From contig NZ_CP083439.1 in assembly GCF_021919125.1 (NCBI RefSeq), positions 1,302,001 to 1,366,000 of the forward strand: a stretch of 64,000 nucleotides of DNA, in the 5' to 3' direction. This DNA comes from Clavibacter sp. A6099 (GTDB lineage: Bacteria > Actinomycetota > Actinomycetes > Actinomycetales > Microbacteriaceae). The notes under the pieces are model-generated. The model made no database searches. It had not been told where the DNA came from and saw only the letters and a list, made by a program, of their open reading frames with translations. The position numbers and the translations under genes were made by a program. Of the stretch, positions 27,701 through 33,738 are shown one piece after another (within the stretch, counting starts at the first letter, position 1; each line of letters opens with the position of its first letter).

Positions 27701-28203
27701 TCCCCGCGGCGATGGCGTCCACGTCGATGACGGGCGACGGCACGTACGCCTGGAACCCCGCCGACACGCGATCGCGCATCAACCTGTTCACGCGCGCGCT
27801 CGGGCAGATCGACGCCGCGCTCGCGCAGGATCCCGACAACCGGCTCGTCGCGGTCGTCTGGGCCCAGGGCGAGTCGGACGCGACCCGCACGAACGCCGCC
27901 GGCTACCAGTCGATGCTGCTCGACCTCGTCGACCGGCTGAACACCCGCTACGGCGCGGTGCCGTTCCTCATCGGCGGCATGGTGCCCGAGTGGCTGAACG
28001 TCTCGTCGCTGCGCCAGGCCATCGACACCGCGCAGCAGGGCATGCCCGCGCTGCGGGCGAACGTGTCGTACATCCCGGGAGCTGCGGGCTACAGCAGGGC
28101 CGAGGACTCGATCCACTACACGGCGGCCGGCGCCAGGGCCATGGGCGACAAGTACTTCGCCGCCTACCAGCGGGCGACGGGAGCCGTCCAGCTGTCGAGA
28201 TAG
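24748..28203 (+). CDS. Secreted multi-Ig-repeat protein with C-terminal SASA (sialate O-acetylesterase-like) domain
   Basis: About 1151 residues. TTG 24748 has a ggggggat SD; ATG 24793 is an alternative that still leaves a complete signal peptide (IAAITGLSLGVTLLVAV, cleavage near AEA). The body holds seven roughly 80-residue Ig-like repeats, each with a TPWPTFSYxWxRDGV core and an ending like VTGTKTGYxT. They are separated by TP/APT-rich linkers (25590-25770, 26040-26210). The C-terminal 250 residues are an SGNH/SASA esterase: ILGQSNAQG, WAQGESDA and DSIHYTAAG carry the Ser, Gly/Asn and Asp-His signature. Expected to deacetylate a carbohydrate outside the cell. No LPXTG or S-layer anchor seen. 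Confidence 0.88.
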   Translation: MGEHHSAVRRASTRGMRSASARARLIAAITGLSLGVTLLVAVEPTAAPAEAAMAGTAASLARVVAPSTSVVSPAATDGAPTTASMMRLLQATAAAAPFTATPAPVITGKAVIGQRLLATTARWTPTATTSTYAWLVDGVPVSGQTSTAYTVRAADAGSVITVAVTGSRSGYDTTTQTSAPTAAVPTPVVASFTAAPTPTISGSPQVGFTLTARAGTWTPWPTFSYSWTRDGVLIAGQTGVTYRVTEADRGTALAVTVTGTKTGYSTTTRTSDAMSVPGATPTAAPTAAPTTAPTPTPTAAPTQAPTPTPTPTVAPTQDPTPTPTPTVAPTTAPTPTPTTPAAAPFTAAATPTIAGTARVGFTLSARAGVWTPWPTFSYAWLRDGVVIAGQTGVTYRVQAGDAGSRISVTVTGTKTGYATQALTSAELQVPAASTPTPTPTPAPTTPAPTPTPSTPTPTPTATPGTPTPTPTPTATTPVPTPEPTAPTEDAPFSAAATPSIAGTARVGFTLSARAGVWTPWPTFSYQWTRDGVAIDGQTAVTYRVQEGDQGTTIAVIVTGTETGYVTQAIPSDGLLVPLPESTPEPTVPTPDPTPAPDVAFETVGTPSITGLGRVDYTLNAKSGTWSPWPSFSYAWLRDGVAIPDQTGASYRVVASDVGTSISVAVTGTKTGYVTQTVTSPGVAVVATPVTPPPPAPSVPFEATAAPVIQGSPVAGSPLRVETPAWTPEATAYTYAWARDGVTVLGATDATYTVRRADAGSRITVTVTGTRSGYKATSLTSEPTAVVVDALDLPPAEPAPSPDDQPFTDAPSPTITGDASVGSTLTAETPAWTPEATAFSYVWQRNGVVVPGRTASTYVPAPRDAGSQVTVTVTGRADGFAPTSRTSVPRQIASTGEGYDVVVILGQSNAQGVGTGWDPSIDVSVPGLDQLAGSGAKAGQIVPAKDSLSHVTTWTTSGGVQAVGPGMELGRHMLADARPGRKVLLVPAAMASTSMTGDGTYAWNPADTRSRINLFTRALGQIDAALAQDPDNRLVAVVWAQGESDATRTNAAGYQSMLLDLVDRLNTRYGAVPFLIGGMVPEWLNVSSLRQAIDTAQQGMPALRANVSYIPGAAGYSRAEDSIHYTAAGARAMGDKYFAAYQRATGAVQLSR

Positions 28204-28210
28204 GCGGGGT

Positions 28211-28235
28211 GCGGCCGGGTGCGATGCCCGGCCGC
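28211..28235. terminator. Hairpin between convergent esterase and CDF genes
   Basis: A 9-bp stem GCGGCCGGG/CCCGGCCGC with a 7-nt loop in the 45-bp gap between two convergent stops. Could serve both transcripts. Confidence 0.55.
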
Positions 28236-28248
28236 GCTCCGTGCGATG

Positions 28249-28935
28249 TCAGCGGCAGGCGTCGTCGTGCGCATCGTGCTCCCGCTCGCCCGTGAGCGCG
28301 CCGACGGGCACGGTGCACGCGTCGCCGTGCCAGGCCTCGACTCCCTCGCGGACGGCGAACGCGGCGATCGCGAGACCTGCGACGGGATCCGCCCACCACC
28401 AGCCGAGCCCGGCGTCGAGCAGCAGCCCGACGAGGAGCGCGGCCGACAGCCACGCGCACACGAGGGTCTGCCGCGAGTCGGCGACCGCGCTCGCGGAGCC
28501 GAGCTCGGTGCCGGTGCGCCGCTCGAGCAGGCTCAGGGCCGGCATCACGGCGAGGCTCAGAGCCGCGAGGACGATGCCCGTGGTGCTCGGGCGCGCCTCG
28601 GATCCGCCTGCCAGCGCGAGCACGGCGTCCACGCTCACGTAGGCCGCGAGCCCGAGGAACGACACCGCGATCAGCCGGAGGGTCGTGCGCTCGCGCGCCT
28701 CCGGATCCGGCGCCGAGAACTGCCAGGCGACAGCGGACGCGGCGAGCACCTCCACGATCGAGTCGAGGCCGAAGGCCACGAGCGCGGTGGACGACGCGAG
28801 GGCGCCGGCCGAGAGGGCGACCACGGCCTCGACCGTGTTCCACGCGATGGTGCCCGCGACGATCCAGCGGATGCGGCGGCGCAGCACGTCGCGGCGCGCG
28901 ACCGTTAGCCCCGGCGCGGAGGCGAGGCCGCTCAC
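28249..28935 (-). CDS. Cation diffusion facilitator-type heavy metal transporter
   Basis: 228 residues from GTG 28935, which overlaps the ArsR/CmtR stop (GTGA). Five to six hydrophobic helices with CDF-type metal residues: FGLDSIVEVLAAS in TM2 and SAVADSRQTLVCAW in TM5, then WADPVAGLAIAAFA. The C-terminal tail is rich in His, Asp and Cys (HGDACTVPV, REHDAHDDACR) and may bind metal. It lacks the usual cytosolic CDF dimer domain. Coupled to a CmtR-like sensor, so probably a Cd/Pb/Zn exporter induced by metal. Confidence 0.87.
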   Translation of the reverse strand: MSGLASAPGLTVARRDVLRRRIRWIVAGTIAWNTVEAVVALSAGALASSTALVAFGLDSIVEVLAASAVAWQFSAPDPEARERTTLRLIAVSFLGLAAYVSVDAVLALAGGSEARPSTTGIVLAALSLAVMPALSLLERRTGTELGSASAVADSRQTLVCAWLSAALLVGLLLDAGLGWWWADPVAGLAIAAFAVREGVEAWHGDACTVPVGALTGEREHDAHDDACR

Positions 28936-29285
28936 GCGTCCGCCCCACAGCAGCCGGGGGCGCAGAGCGCCGGATCCGCACAGGCCCGATCGTCGTCCAC
29001 CGCGAGCACGACCTCCACGAGCGCGCCGAGGCCGCGGGCGATGCGCGCGTCCTGGATCTCGTAGCGCGTGCTCCGCCCCTCGGGCACCGTGCGGACGATG
29101 CCGCAGCCGCGCAGGCAGGCGAGGTGGTTGGAGACGTTCTGCCGCGTGAGGCCGAGGGTCTCGGCGAGGAGCGCGGGGTAGGCGGGGCCGTCGAGCAGCT
29201 CCATGAGGATCCGCGCCCGGGTCGGATCCGCGAGCGCCCGGCCGAGCCGGGTCATGACGTCGAGGCGCGGAGCGAGTGCGGGCAT
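28932..29285 (-). CDS. cmtR: CmtR-like ArsR/SmtB metal-sensing repressor
   Basis: 117 residues. Winged helix with recognition region LTRQNVSNHLACLRGCG. Cys57 and Cys61 sit in this helix and Cys102 near the C-terminus, which are the same positions as the Cd/Pb ligands reported for M. tuberculosis CmtR. The tail adds Cys108, Cys112 and Cys113. Expected to repress its own operon with the CDF exporter until Cd(II)/Pb(II) binds. The ATG follows TACCGT with a 6-nt gap (leaderless), and a perfect palindrome overlies this promoter. Confidence 0.92.
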   Translation of the reverse strand: MPALAPRLDVMTRLGRALADPTRARILMELLDGPAYPALLAETLGLTRQNVSNHLACLRGCGIVRTVPEGRSTRYEIQDARIARGLGALVEVVLAVDDDRACADPALCAPGCCGADA

Positions 29286-29291
29286 GCGACG

Positions 29292-29297
29292 ACGGTA
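29292..29297 (-). promoter_or_regulatory. -10 element TACCGT of the cmtR-CDF operon
   Basis: On the minus strand TACCGT lies 6 nt before the cmtR ATG. Its first five bases lie inside the palindrome at 29293-29314, so repressor binding would block RNA polymerase. Confidence 0.5.
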
Positions 29298-29314
29298 CAG
29301 CGAGCGCTGTACCG
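29293..29314. promoter_or_regulatory. Perfect 10-2-10 palindrome, predicted CmtR operator
   Basis: CGGTACAGCG-AG-CGCTGTACCG, every base of the two 10-bp arms complementary. It begins 8 nt upstream of the cmtR start and overlaps its -10. It lies in the 109-bp divergent region, so it could also affect the phosphatase-like gene at 29395. ArsR-family operators have this 10/12-2-10/12 layout. Confidence 0.8.
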
Positions 29315-29394
29315 ACGTCGAGGGCGGGGCGGCGAGGGTCTGCCAGGATCAGGAGGACGCCCCACCCGCGGGCGACGTCCCGACCGGAGGATCC

Positions 29395-29832
29395 ATGGCC
29401 GAGCGCATCCCGCACGTCGTCTTCGTCTGCGCCCGCAACGGCGGCAAGTCCCAGCTCGCGGCCGCGCTCATGCGGCATGCGGCGGGCGACGCAGTGGCCG
29501 TCACGTCGGCGGGCACGGATCCGGGGTCCTCGCTCAACGCCCTGGCCGTGGAGTCACTCGCCGAGCTGGGCATCGACGTCGAGGGCGAACGGCCGAAGCC
29601 GCTCACCGAAGACATGGTCCGCGCCGCCGACCTCGTGGTGGTGCTCGGGGCGGAGGCGCACGTGGACGGCGACCAGGACGTCGCGGTCGAGACGTGGATC
29701 ACGGACGAGCCGTCTGAGCGCGGCATCGACGGCATGGAGCGGATGCGGCTCGTGCGCGACGACATCCGCGCGCGCGTCGAGGAGCTGCGCGGCCGGCTCG
29801 GCGGCGTCGCGGGCGACACGGCGGCGCGCTAG
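29395..29832 (+). CDS. Low-molecular-weight phosphatase / arsenate reductase-like protein
   Basis: 145 residues; ATG 29395 with a ggagg SD. The P-loop FVCARNGGKSQLA has Cys12 but a lysine (Lys18) where the classic CX5R loop has arginine. NGGKSQ variants are, to my knowledge, frequent in an actinobacterial subgroup. The general-acid region reads TDEPSERG. Mycothiol-linked arsenate reduction is one possibility; a metal-stress role fits its divergence from cmtR. The substrate cannot be told from sequence. Its stop overlaps that of the convergent TetR gene by 4 bp. Confidence 0.8.
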   Translation: MAERIPHVVFVCARNGGKSQLAAALMRHAAGDAVAVTSAGTDPGSSLNALAVESLAELGIDVEGERPKPLTEDMVRAADLVVVLGAEAHVDGDQDVAVETWITDEPSERGIDGMERMRLVRDDIRARVEELRGRLGGVAGDTAAR

Positions 29833-30455
29833 GCGCCGACGTGCGCGTGCCGGTCCACGCGTCGGGCGACGAGCGCGTCCACGTGCCGCTCGAGCACGCG
29901 GAGCGCGCGGGCGCTGCGAGCCGGATCCGACTCCTCCACGAGCAGCTGCAGCGCGAGCCCCGCGAGCAGCGCCTGCAGGTGGTCGGCCTCGGCCTCGGGA
30001 TCCGCGTCGGGCCGGAGCAGGCCCGCCGCGCGGAGCTGGGCGAGCTGCTCCAGGCACGTCTCGCGCGCGGCCGCGTGCGCGGCGGCGCGCACCTCGCGCA
30101 GTCGCGGGTGGGACGCCGCGTCGGCGAGGAGCGCCGCCGAGACCTCGGCCTCGGCCCGACGCGCGTCGTCCAGCGGCAGGTGCTCCGCGAGGATCCGCAC
30201 GGCCCGCCGCCGCGCGTCCGGATCGGTGCGGCGGCTCCGGACGCGGCCGTCGATGCGCCGGGCGACGAGCCCGGTGGCGTGCGCGACGAGGTCGATGCGG
30301 CTGGGGAAGCTGTGGCGCAGGGATCCGGTCGAGAGGCCCGCCTCGGCGGCGACCGTGCGGACCGACACCCCGCTCGCGCCGTCGCGCCGGATGACCCGCC
30401 AGACCGCCTCGGCGAGCTCGTCCTCGCGGCGGGCGTGGTCGATCAGGCGCGGCAT
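29829..30455 (-). CDS. TetR family transcriptional regulator
   Basis: 208 residues with an N-terminal HTH (GVSVRTVAAEAGLSTGSLRHSFPSR; the usual YYHF is SLRHSF) and an all-helical ligand domain similar to BetI-type TetR_C. Divergent from a carboxylesterase gene 77 bp away, whose promoter it may control. The -10 TAGCGT with a 6-nt gap before ATG indicates a leaderless transcript. Confidence 0.9.
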   Translation of the reverse strand: MPRLIDHARREDELAEAVWRVIRRDGASGVSVRTVAAEAGLSTGSLRHSFPSRIDLVAHATGLVARRIDGRVRSRRTDPDARRRAVRILAEHLPLDDARRAEAEVSAALLADAASHPRLREVRAAAHAAARETCLEQLAQLRAAGLLRPDADPEAEADHLQALLAGLALQLLVEESDPARSARALRVLERHVDALVARRVDRHAHVGA

Positions 30456-30461
30456 GGCGTC

Positions 30462-30467
30462 ACGCTA
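30462..30467 (-). promoter_or_regulatory. -10 element TAGCGT, leaderless TetR gene
   Basis: Minus-strand TAGCGT, 6 nt before the ATG at 30455. It mirrors an identical hexamer on the plus strand at 30520. Confidence 0.5.
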
Positions 30468-30519
30468 GCACCGGGATCCGTCGTGCCCGCGGGCCTCCCG
30501 GCGAACGCCTCCCGAACGG

Positions 30520-30525
30520 TAGCGT
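30520..30525 (+). promoter_or_regulatory. -10 element TAGCGT, leaderless carboxylesterase gene
   Basis: TAGCGT, 7 nt before the ATG at 30533. The two divergent promoters share the same hexamer in a 77-bp gap. Confidence 0.5.
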
Positions 30526-30532
30526 CGAACGG

Positions 30533-31849
30533 ATGAGCGCCTTCTCGCCGCCCTGCGGCCCCGTCGTCGGCTGGGCGGACGGCGACGTCGTCCGCGCGAC
30601 CGGCATCCCGTACGCGACCGCCGTCCGCTTCGCGCCGCCGGTCCCGCACCCCGACTGGACGGAGCCACGCGCCGCGACCGCGTGGGCGCCCGCGTGCCCG
30701 CAGCCGCCCATGGAGGAGCTCGACGCCGTGCTCGGCAGCTTCGCGGGGCTCGCGGTCGACGAGGACTGCCTGCGCGTCTCCGTCACGATGCCGCGCGACG
30801 TGCGGCCGGACGACGCGCTGCCGGTGATGGTGTGGATCCACGGCGGCTCGTACGTCTCGGGCGCGGGGGACGTGCCCATCATGGATCCGGCCGCCCTCGT
30901 CGCCGAGCAGCGCGTGGTGGTCGTCACGGTCACCTACCGGCTCGGCCTCCTCGGCTACCTCGGCGACGGCCGCGACCGGCCGGCGAACCTCGGCCTCCTC
31001 GACCAGCTGGAGGCGCTGCGCTGGGTGGCGCGCAACATCCGGGCGTTCGGCGGGGATCCTGGCCGCGTCACCGCGTTCGGGCAGTCGGCGGGCGGCGACG
31101 CGGTCGCGCACCTCCTGGCCGTGCCCGAGGCGGCCGGGCTCGTCCGGCGGGCGATCGTCCAGAGCGCGCCGCTCGGCATCTCGCGGGGCCGGCGCCGCAT
31201 GGCTTCCGCGATGGCGCGCGCCTCCCGCGGGCTCACCGCCGAGATGCCCGTGGAGGAGGTGCTCGCGCGCCAGGCGGCGGTCGAGCGCGCCGCCGCGCCG
31301 TTCGGCCTGCTCGGCGCGATGCCGTTCGGCACGCAGTACGGGCACGCGCCGCTGCCGCCCGAGTCCGGGATCGACGCGGCCTGGGACGCCGCCGCGCCCG
31401 GAGTGGACGTGCTCATCGGCAACACGGCCGAGGAGGCGCGGTTGTTCCTGCCGGGGATCCCGTGGCTCGCGCGCCTCACGCGGCTGGCGGTGGTCGGCCC
31501 GCTCGTGCGTCGCGCGGCCGTCGCGGCGGTGACGGGGATCGTCTACGGCGTCCCCGGTCGCCGCTTCGCCCGCCGTCACGCGCGCGCCGGCGGCACGGCC
31601 CACCGCTACGTCATCCGCTGGTCGGCGCCCGGCAGCCCGTTCGGCGCCGCGCACACCGTGGACCTGCCGCTGCTCTTCGGCGACGAGGAGGCGTGGCGCG
31701 GCGCGGGTCTCCTCGGTGGCGCGGACTGGGACGGGATCCAGCGCGACGCCCGCCGCGTGCGGCAGGTATGGGGCGACTTCGCGCGCGGGCGGATCCCGAG
31801 CAGGCAGCTGATCCCGGGAGTGCTCGAGCTGCGGCGCGTGACCGGCTGA
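30533..31849 (+). CDS. Type-B carboxylesterase/lipase
   Basis: 438 residues, alpha/beta hydrolase of the carboxylesterase/para-nitrobenzyl esterase type. Motifs: EDCLRVSV, oxyanion loop VWIHGGSYVSGAG, nucleophile elbow FGQSAGGDA (Ser185), NTAEEARLF for the acidic residue and GAAHTVDLPLLFG for histidine. No signal peptide, so cytosolic. At 438 residues it is shorter than the usual 480-510. Probably regulated by the divergent TetR protein. Confidence 0.9.
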   Translation: MSAFSPPCGPVVGWADGDVVRATGIPYATAVRFAPPVPHPDWTEPRAATAWAPACPQPPMEELDAVLGSFAGLAVDEDCLRVSVTMPRDVRPDDALPVMVWIHGGSYVSGAGDVPIMDPAALVAEQRVVVVTVTYRLGLLGYLGDGRDRPANLGLLDQLEALRWVARNIRAFGGDPGRVTAFGQSAGGDAVAHLLAVPEAAGLVRRAIVQSAPLGISRGRRRMASAMARASRGLTAEMPVEEVLARQAAVERAAAPFGLLGAMPFGTQYGHAPLPPESGIDAAWDAAAPGVDVLIGNTAEEARLFLPGIPWLARLTRLAVVGPLVRRAAVAAVTGIVYGVPGRRFARRHARAGGTAHRYVIRWSAPGSPFGAAHTVDLPLLFGDEEAWRGAGLLGGADWDGIQRDARRVRQVWGDFARGRIPSRQLIPGVLELRRVTG

Positions 31850-31859
31850 GCTCCCGACC

Positions 31860-32717
31860 TCAGAGCAGGTCGTGGATGGCCGTGGCGACCAGGTCCGGGT
31901 CCGTCACGGGCACCATGTGCTCGGAGCGCGGCGCCGGGATCCACCCGCCCTGTCCGAAGGCCGCCGCCGACGCGCGGTGGGAGCGCACGAGGTCGCGCCG
32001 CTGGCCGCGGGTGAGCGGGCCAGCGGTCGTGCCCGAGATGACGCGGACGGGGATCCCGGGCAGCGGGGAGGCGGATCCGACGAGCCCCTCGAGCCCGGGC
32101 AGCAGGTGCCGCTGCTCCGCGGCGGTCGCGCGGGCCGCTCGCACCGAGCCGGCGGCGTCGGTGGCCGCCGCGAGGAGCGGCTCCCGGAGGCCTGCGAGCG
32201 CGATCCGGTGCAGCCGCCGCAGGAGCCCGAGCCGCGCGAGCGGGACGAGCAGGGCCGCCTGTGCGCCGAATCCGACGCGCGCCGCGGGGGAGGCGTAGGC
32301 GCGGGCGCGCTCGTCGCTCGGATCCACCAGCACGACGCCCGCCGTCGCGAGCCCCTGCGCGATCCGCCGCGCCGCGACCACGCGCACGATCGGACCGCCC
32401 CAGCTGTGCCCGGCGAGCACGAGACGGCGATGCGGGAACGCGGCGATCACCGCCTCCAGGTCGTCGGCGAGCCGGTCGAGGTCGCGGGGCGCGGGATCCG
32501 GGTCGCTGTCACCGAGCCCGGCGCGGTCGTACGCGACGACGCGGTGGGTGCGCGCGAGGATCCCGTGCACGAGCCCCCAGGTGAGCCCGCTGCCGCCGAG
32601 TCCCGCCTCCAGCACCACGAGGTCGTCGCCGTCGCCATCGCCCGCGACCATCGAGTGGAGACGGCGGCCGTCGGCGGTCGTGACCGTGACGTCGCGCCCG
32701 AGGAGGCCGTCCCTCAC
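31860..32717 (-). CDS. Alpha/beta hydrolase
   Basis: 285 residues from GTG 32717, overlapping the stop of the GNAT gene (GTGA). LEAGLGGSGLTWG provides the oxyanion segment, LAGHSWGGP the nucleophile (Ser105), and RSEHMVPVTDP the catalytic histidine. The substrate is unknown. The pairing with an acetyltransferase suggests co-expression rather than a known pathway. Confidence 0.88.
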   Translation of the reverse strand: MRDGLLGRDVTVTTADGRRLHSMVAGDGDGDDLVVLEAGLGGSGLTWGLVHGILARTHRVVAYDRAGLGDSDPDPAPRDLDRLADDLEAVIAAFPHRRLVLAGHSWGGPIVRVVAARRIAQGLATAGVVLVDPSDERARAYASPAARVGFGAQAALLVPLARLGLLRRLHRIALAGLREPLLAAATDAAGSVRAARATAAEQRHLLPGLEGLVGSASPLPGIPVRVISGTTAGPLTRGQRRDLVRSHRASAAAFGQGGWIPAPRSEHMVPVTDPDLVATAIHDLL

Positions 32718-33280
32718 GCGAGCACCGGCCACGGCAGAGGTGTCCGGTCGTCGGTCGCGAGGAGCCCGGCCAGCCAGTCGTCCTGGCGACCCTCGCGGCC
32801 CATCGCGCCGAGTCGGGCGATCCCCTCGAAGCGGAAGCCGAGCGCGCGGGCGACGGTGGCGGATCCGATGTTCCCGGCGTACGCGCGCCAGCCGATCCGG
32901 GCGAGGCCGAGCCCCGTCGCTGCGTCGAACCCGTGGTCGACGACCGCCGCCGCGGCCTCGTGCATGATCCCGCGGCCGCGCGCGCCCGGCGCGAGCCAGT
33001 ACCCGATCTCGGCCGCGCCGTCCGCGATGGCGTGCAGCCCCACGGTGCCCACGAGCCCGTCGCCCTCGAGCACGGCCCAGGTGAGGCGCTCGCCCGAGGC
33101 CCAGCCGTCGGCGCAGAACTCGGCGACGTAGGAGACCGCGTCTTCGCGCGCGTACGGCACGGGGACGGGCACGTAACGCTGGATCGCCAGGTCCTGGCAC
33201 GCGGCTGTGATCGCGTCGACGTCGTCGAGCGCGGGCGGGCGGAGCGTCAGTCGCGGGGTGCGGAGGGTCACGGGATCCAT
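32714..33280 (-). CDS. GNAT family N-acetyltransferase (RimJ/RimL type)
   Basis: 188 residues. Starts TLRTPRLTLRPPALDD, the RimJ/RimL-type opening, with acetyl-CoA loop WLAPGARGRGIMHEAA and the later motif GLGLARIGWRAYAGNIGSATVARALGF typical of the family. Probably acetylates an N-terminal or small-molecule amine. Leaderless: TAGCGT lies 6 nt before the ATG. Confidence 0.9.
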   Translation of the reverse strand: MDPVTLRTPRLTLRPPALDDVDAITAACQDLAIQRYVPVPVPYAREDAVSYVAEFCADGWASGERLTWAVLEGDGLVGTVGLHAIADGAAEIGYWLAPGARGRGIMHEAAAAVVDHGFDAATGLGLARIGWRAYAGNIGSATVARALGFRFEGIARLGAMGREGRQDDWLAGLLATDDRTPLPWPVLA

Positions 33281-33286
33281 CGGGCC

Positions 33287-33292
33287 ACGCTA
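33287..33292 (-). promoter_or_regulatory. -10 element TAGCGT, leaderless GNAT gene
   Basis: Minus-strand TAGCGT separated by 6 nt from the ATG at 33280. Confidence 0.5.
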
Positions 33293-33451
33293 TCGGAGGG
33301 CCAGATCACCGCTCCGTCGCGGCCGCGTCGCTGCACGACGCCGTGGCAGCGCGCGCGATGGGCGGCGTGTTCTGGCGCGGCGACGCGGGCTTGCGTCATC
33401 ATCTCCTCCGTCGGCGCTGGGCCGACGGGCGACGACGGGAGCGCGGACGAC

Positions 33452-33646
33452 ATGACGACTCCACACCGCATCGTGTTCGCCACGACCCTCGTGATCACGA
33501 TGGGGCTGCTGATCGCGGGGGTGATCCTGCTCGCGACCTCGGACTTCGAGGACATCCGAGGGCGGGCCCTCTGCGTAGCGGCCACGGGGATCGGGCTGGC
33601 CTACGTCCTCATGCGACGCGTCCAGCGCCGGAGGCCCCGCCGCTGA
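33452..33646 (+). CDS. Small two-helix membrane protein, hypothetical
   Basis: 64 residues from ATG 33452. Two hydrophobic stretches (IVFATTLVITMGLLIAGVILLA and ALCVAATGIGLAYVLM) and a basic tail (RRVQRRRPRR) that predicts a cytosolic C-terminus. A loose GGGAG SD lies about 10 nt upstream. No family recognised. A strong hairpin follows. Confidence 0.6.
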   Translation: MTTPHRIVFATTLVITMGLLIAGVILLATSDFEDIRGRALCVAATGIGLAYVLMRRVQRRRPRR

Positions 33647-33687
33647 GAGCGACGCGCAGCGAGGTGCGCACGCCACATGCGAGGCGA

Positions 33688-33725
33688 CGACGGCCCGCCG
33701 CCTCCGGAGAGGCGACGGGCCGTCG
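33688..33725. terminator. Bidirectional hairpin terminator
   Basis: A 17-bp stem with one C/A mismatch and a CGGA loop in the 92-bp gap between the small membrane protein and the convergent DEAD-box helicase. Confidence 0.7.
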
Positions 33726-33738
33726 GGCGATCAGCGGA

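Noticed and set aside
23974-28116. 1380-codon minus-strand frame under the Ig-repeat esterase
   Set aside because: Repetitive Arg/Gly/Asp sequence with no domains. Only its last 167 codons (DUF3817 gene) are a real gene.
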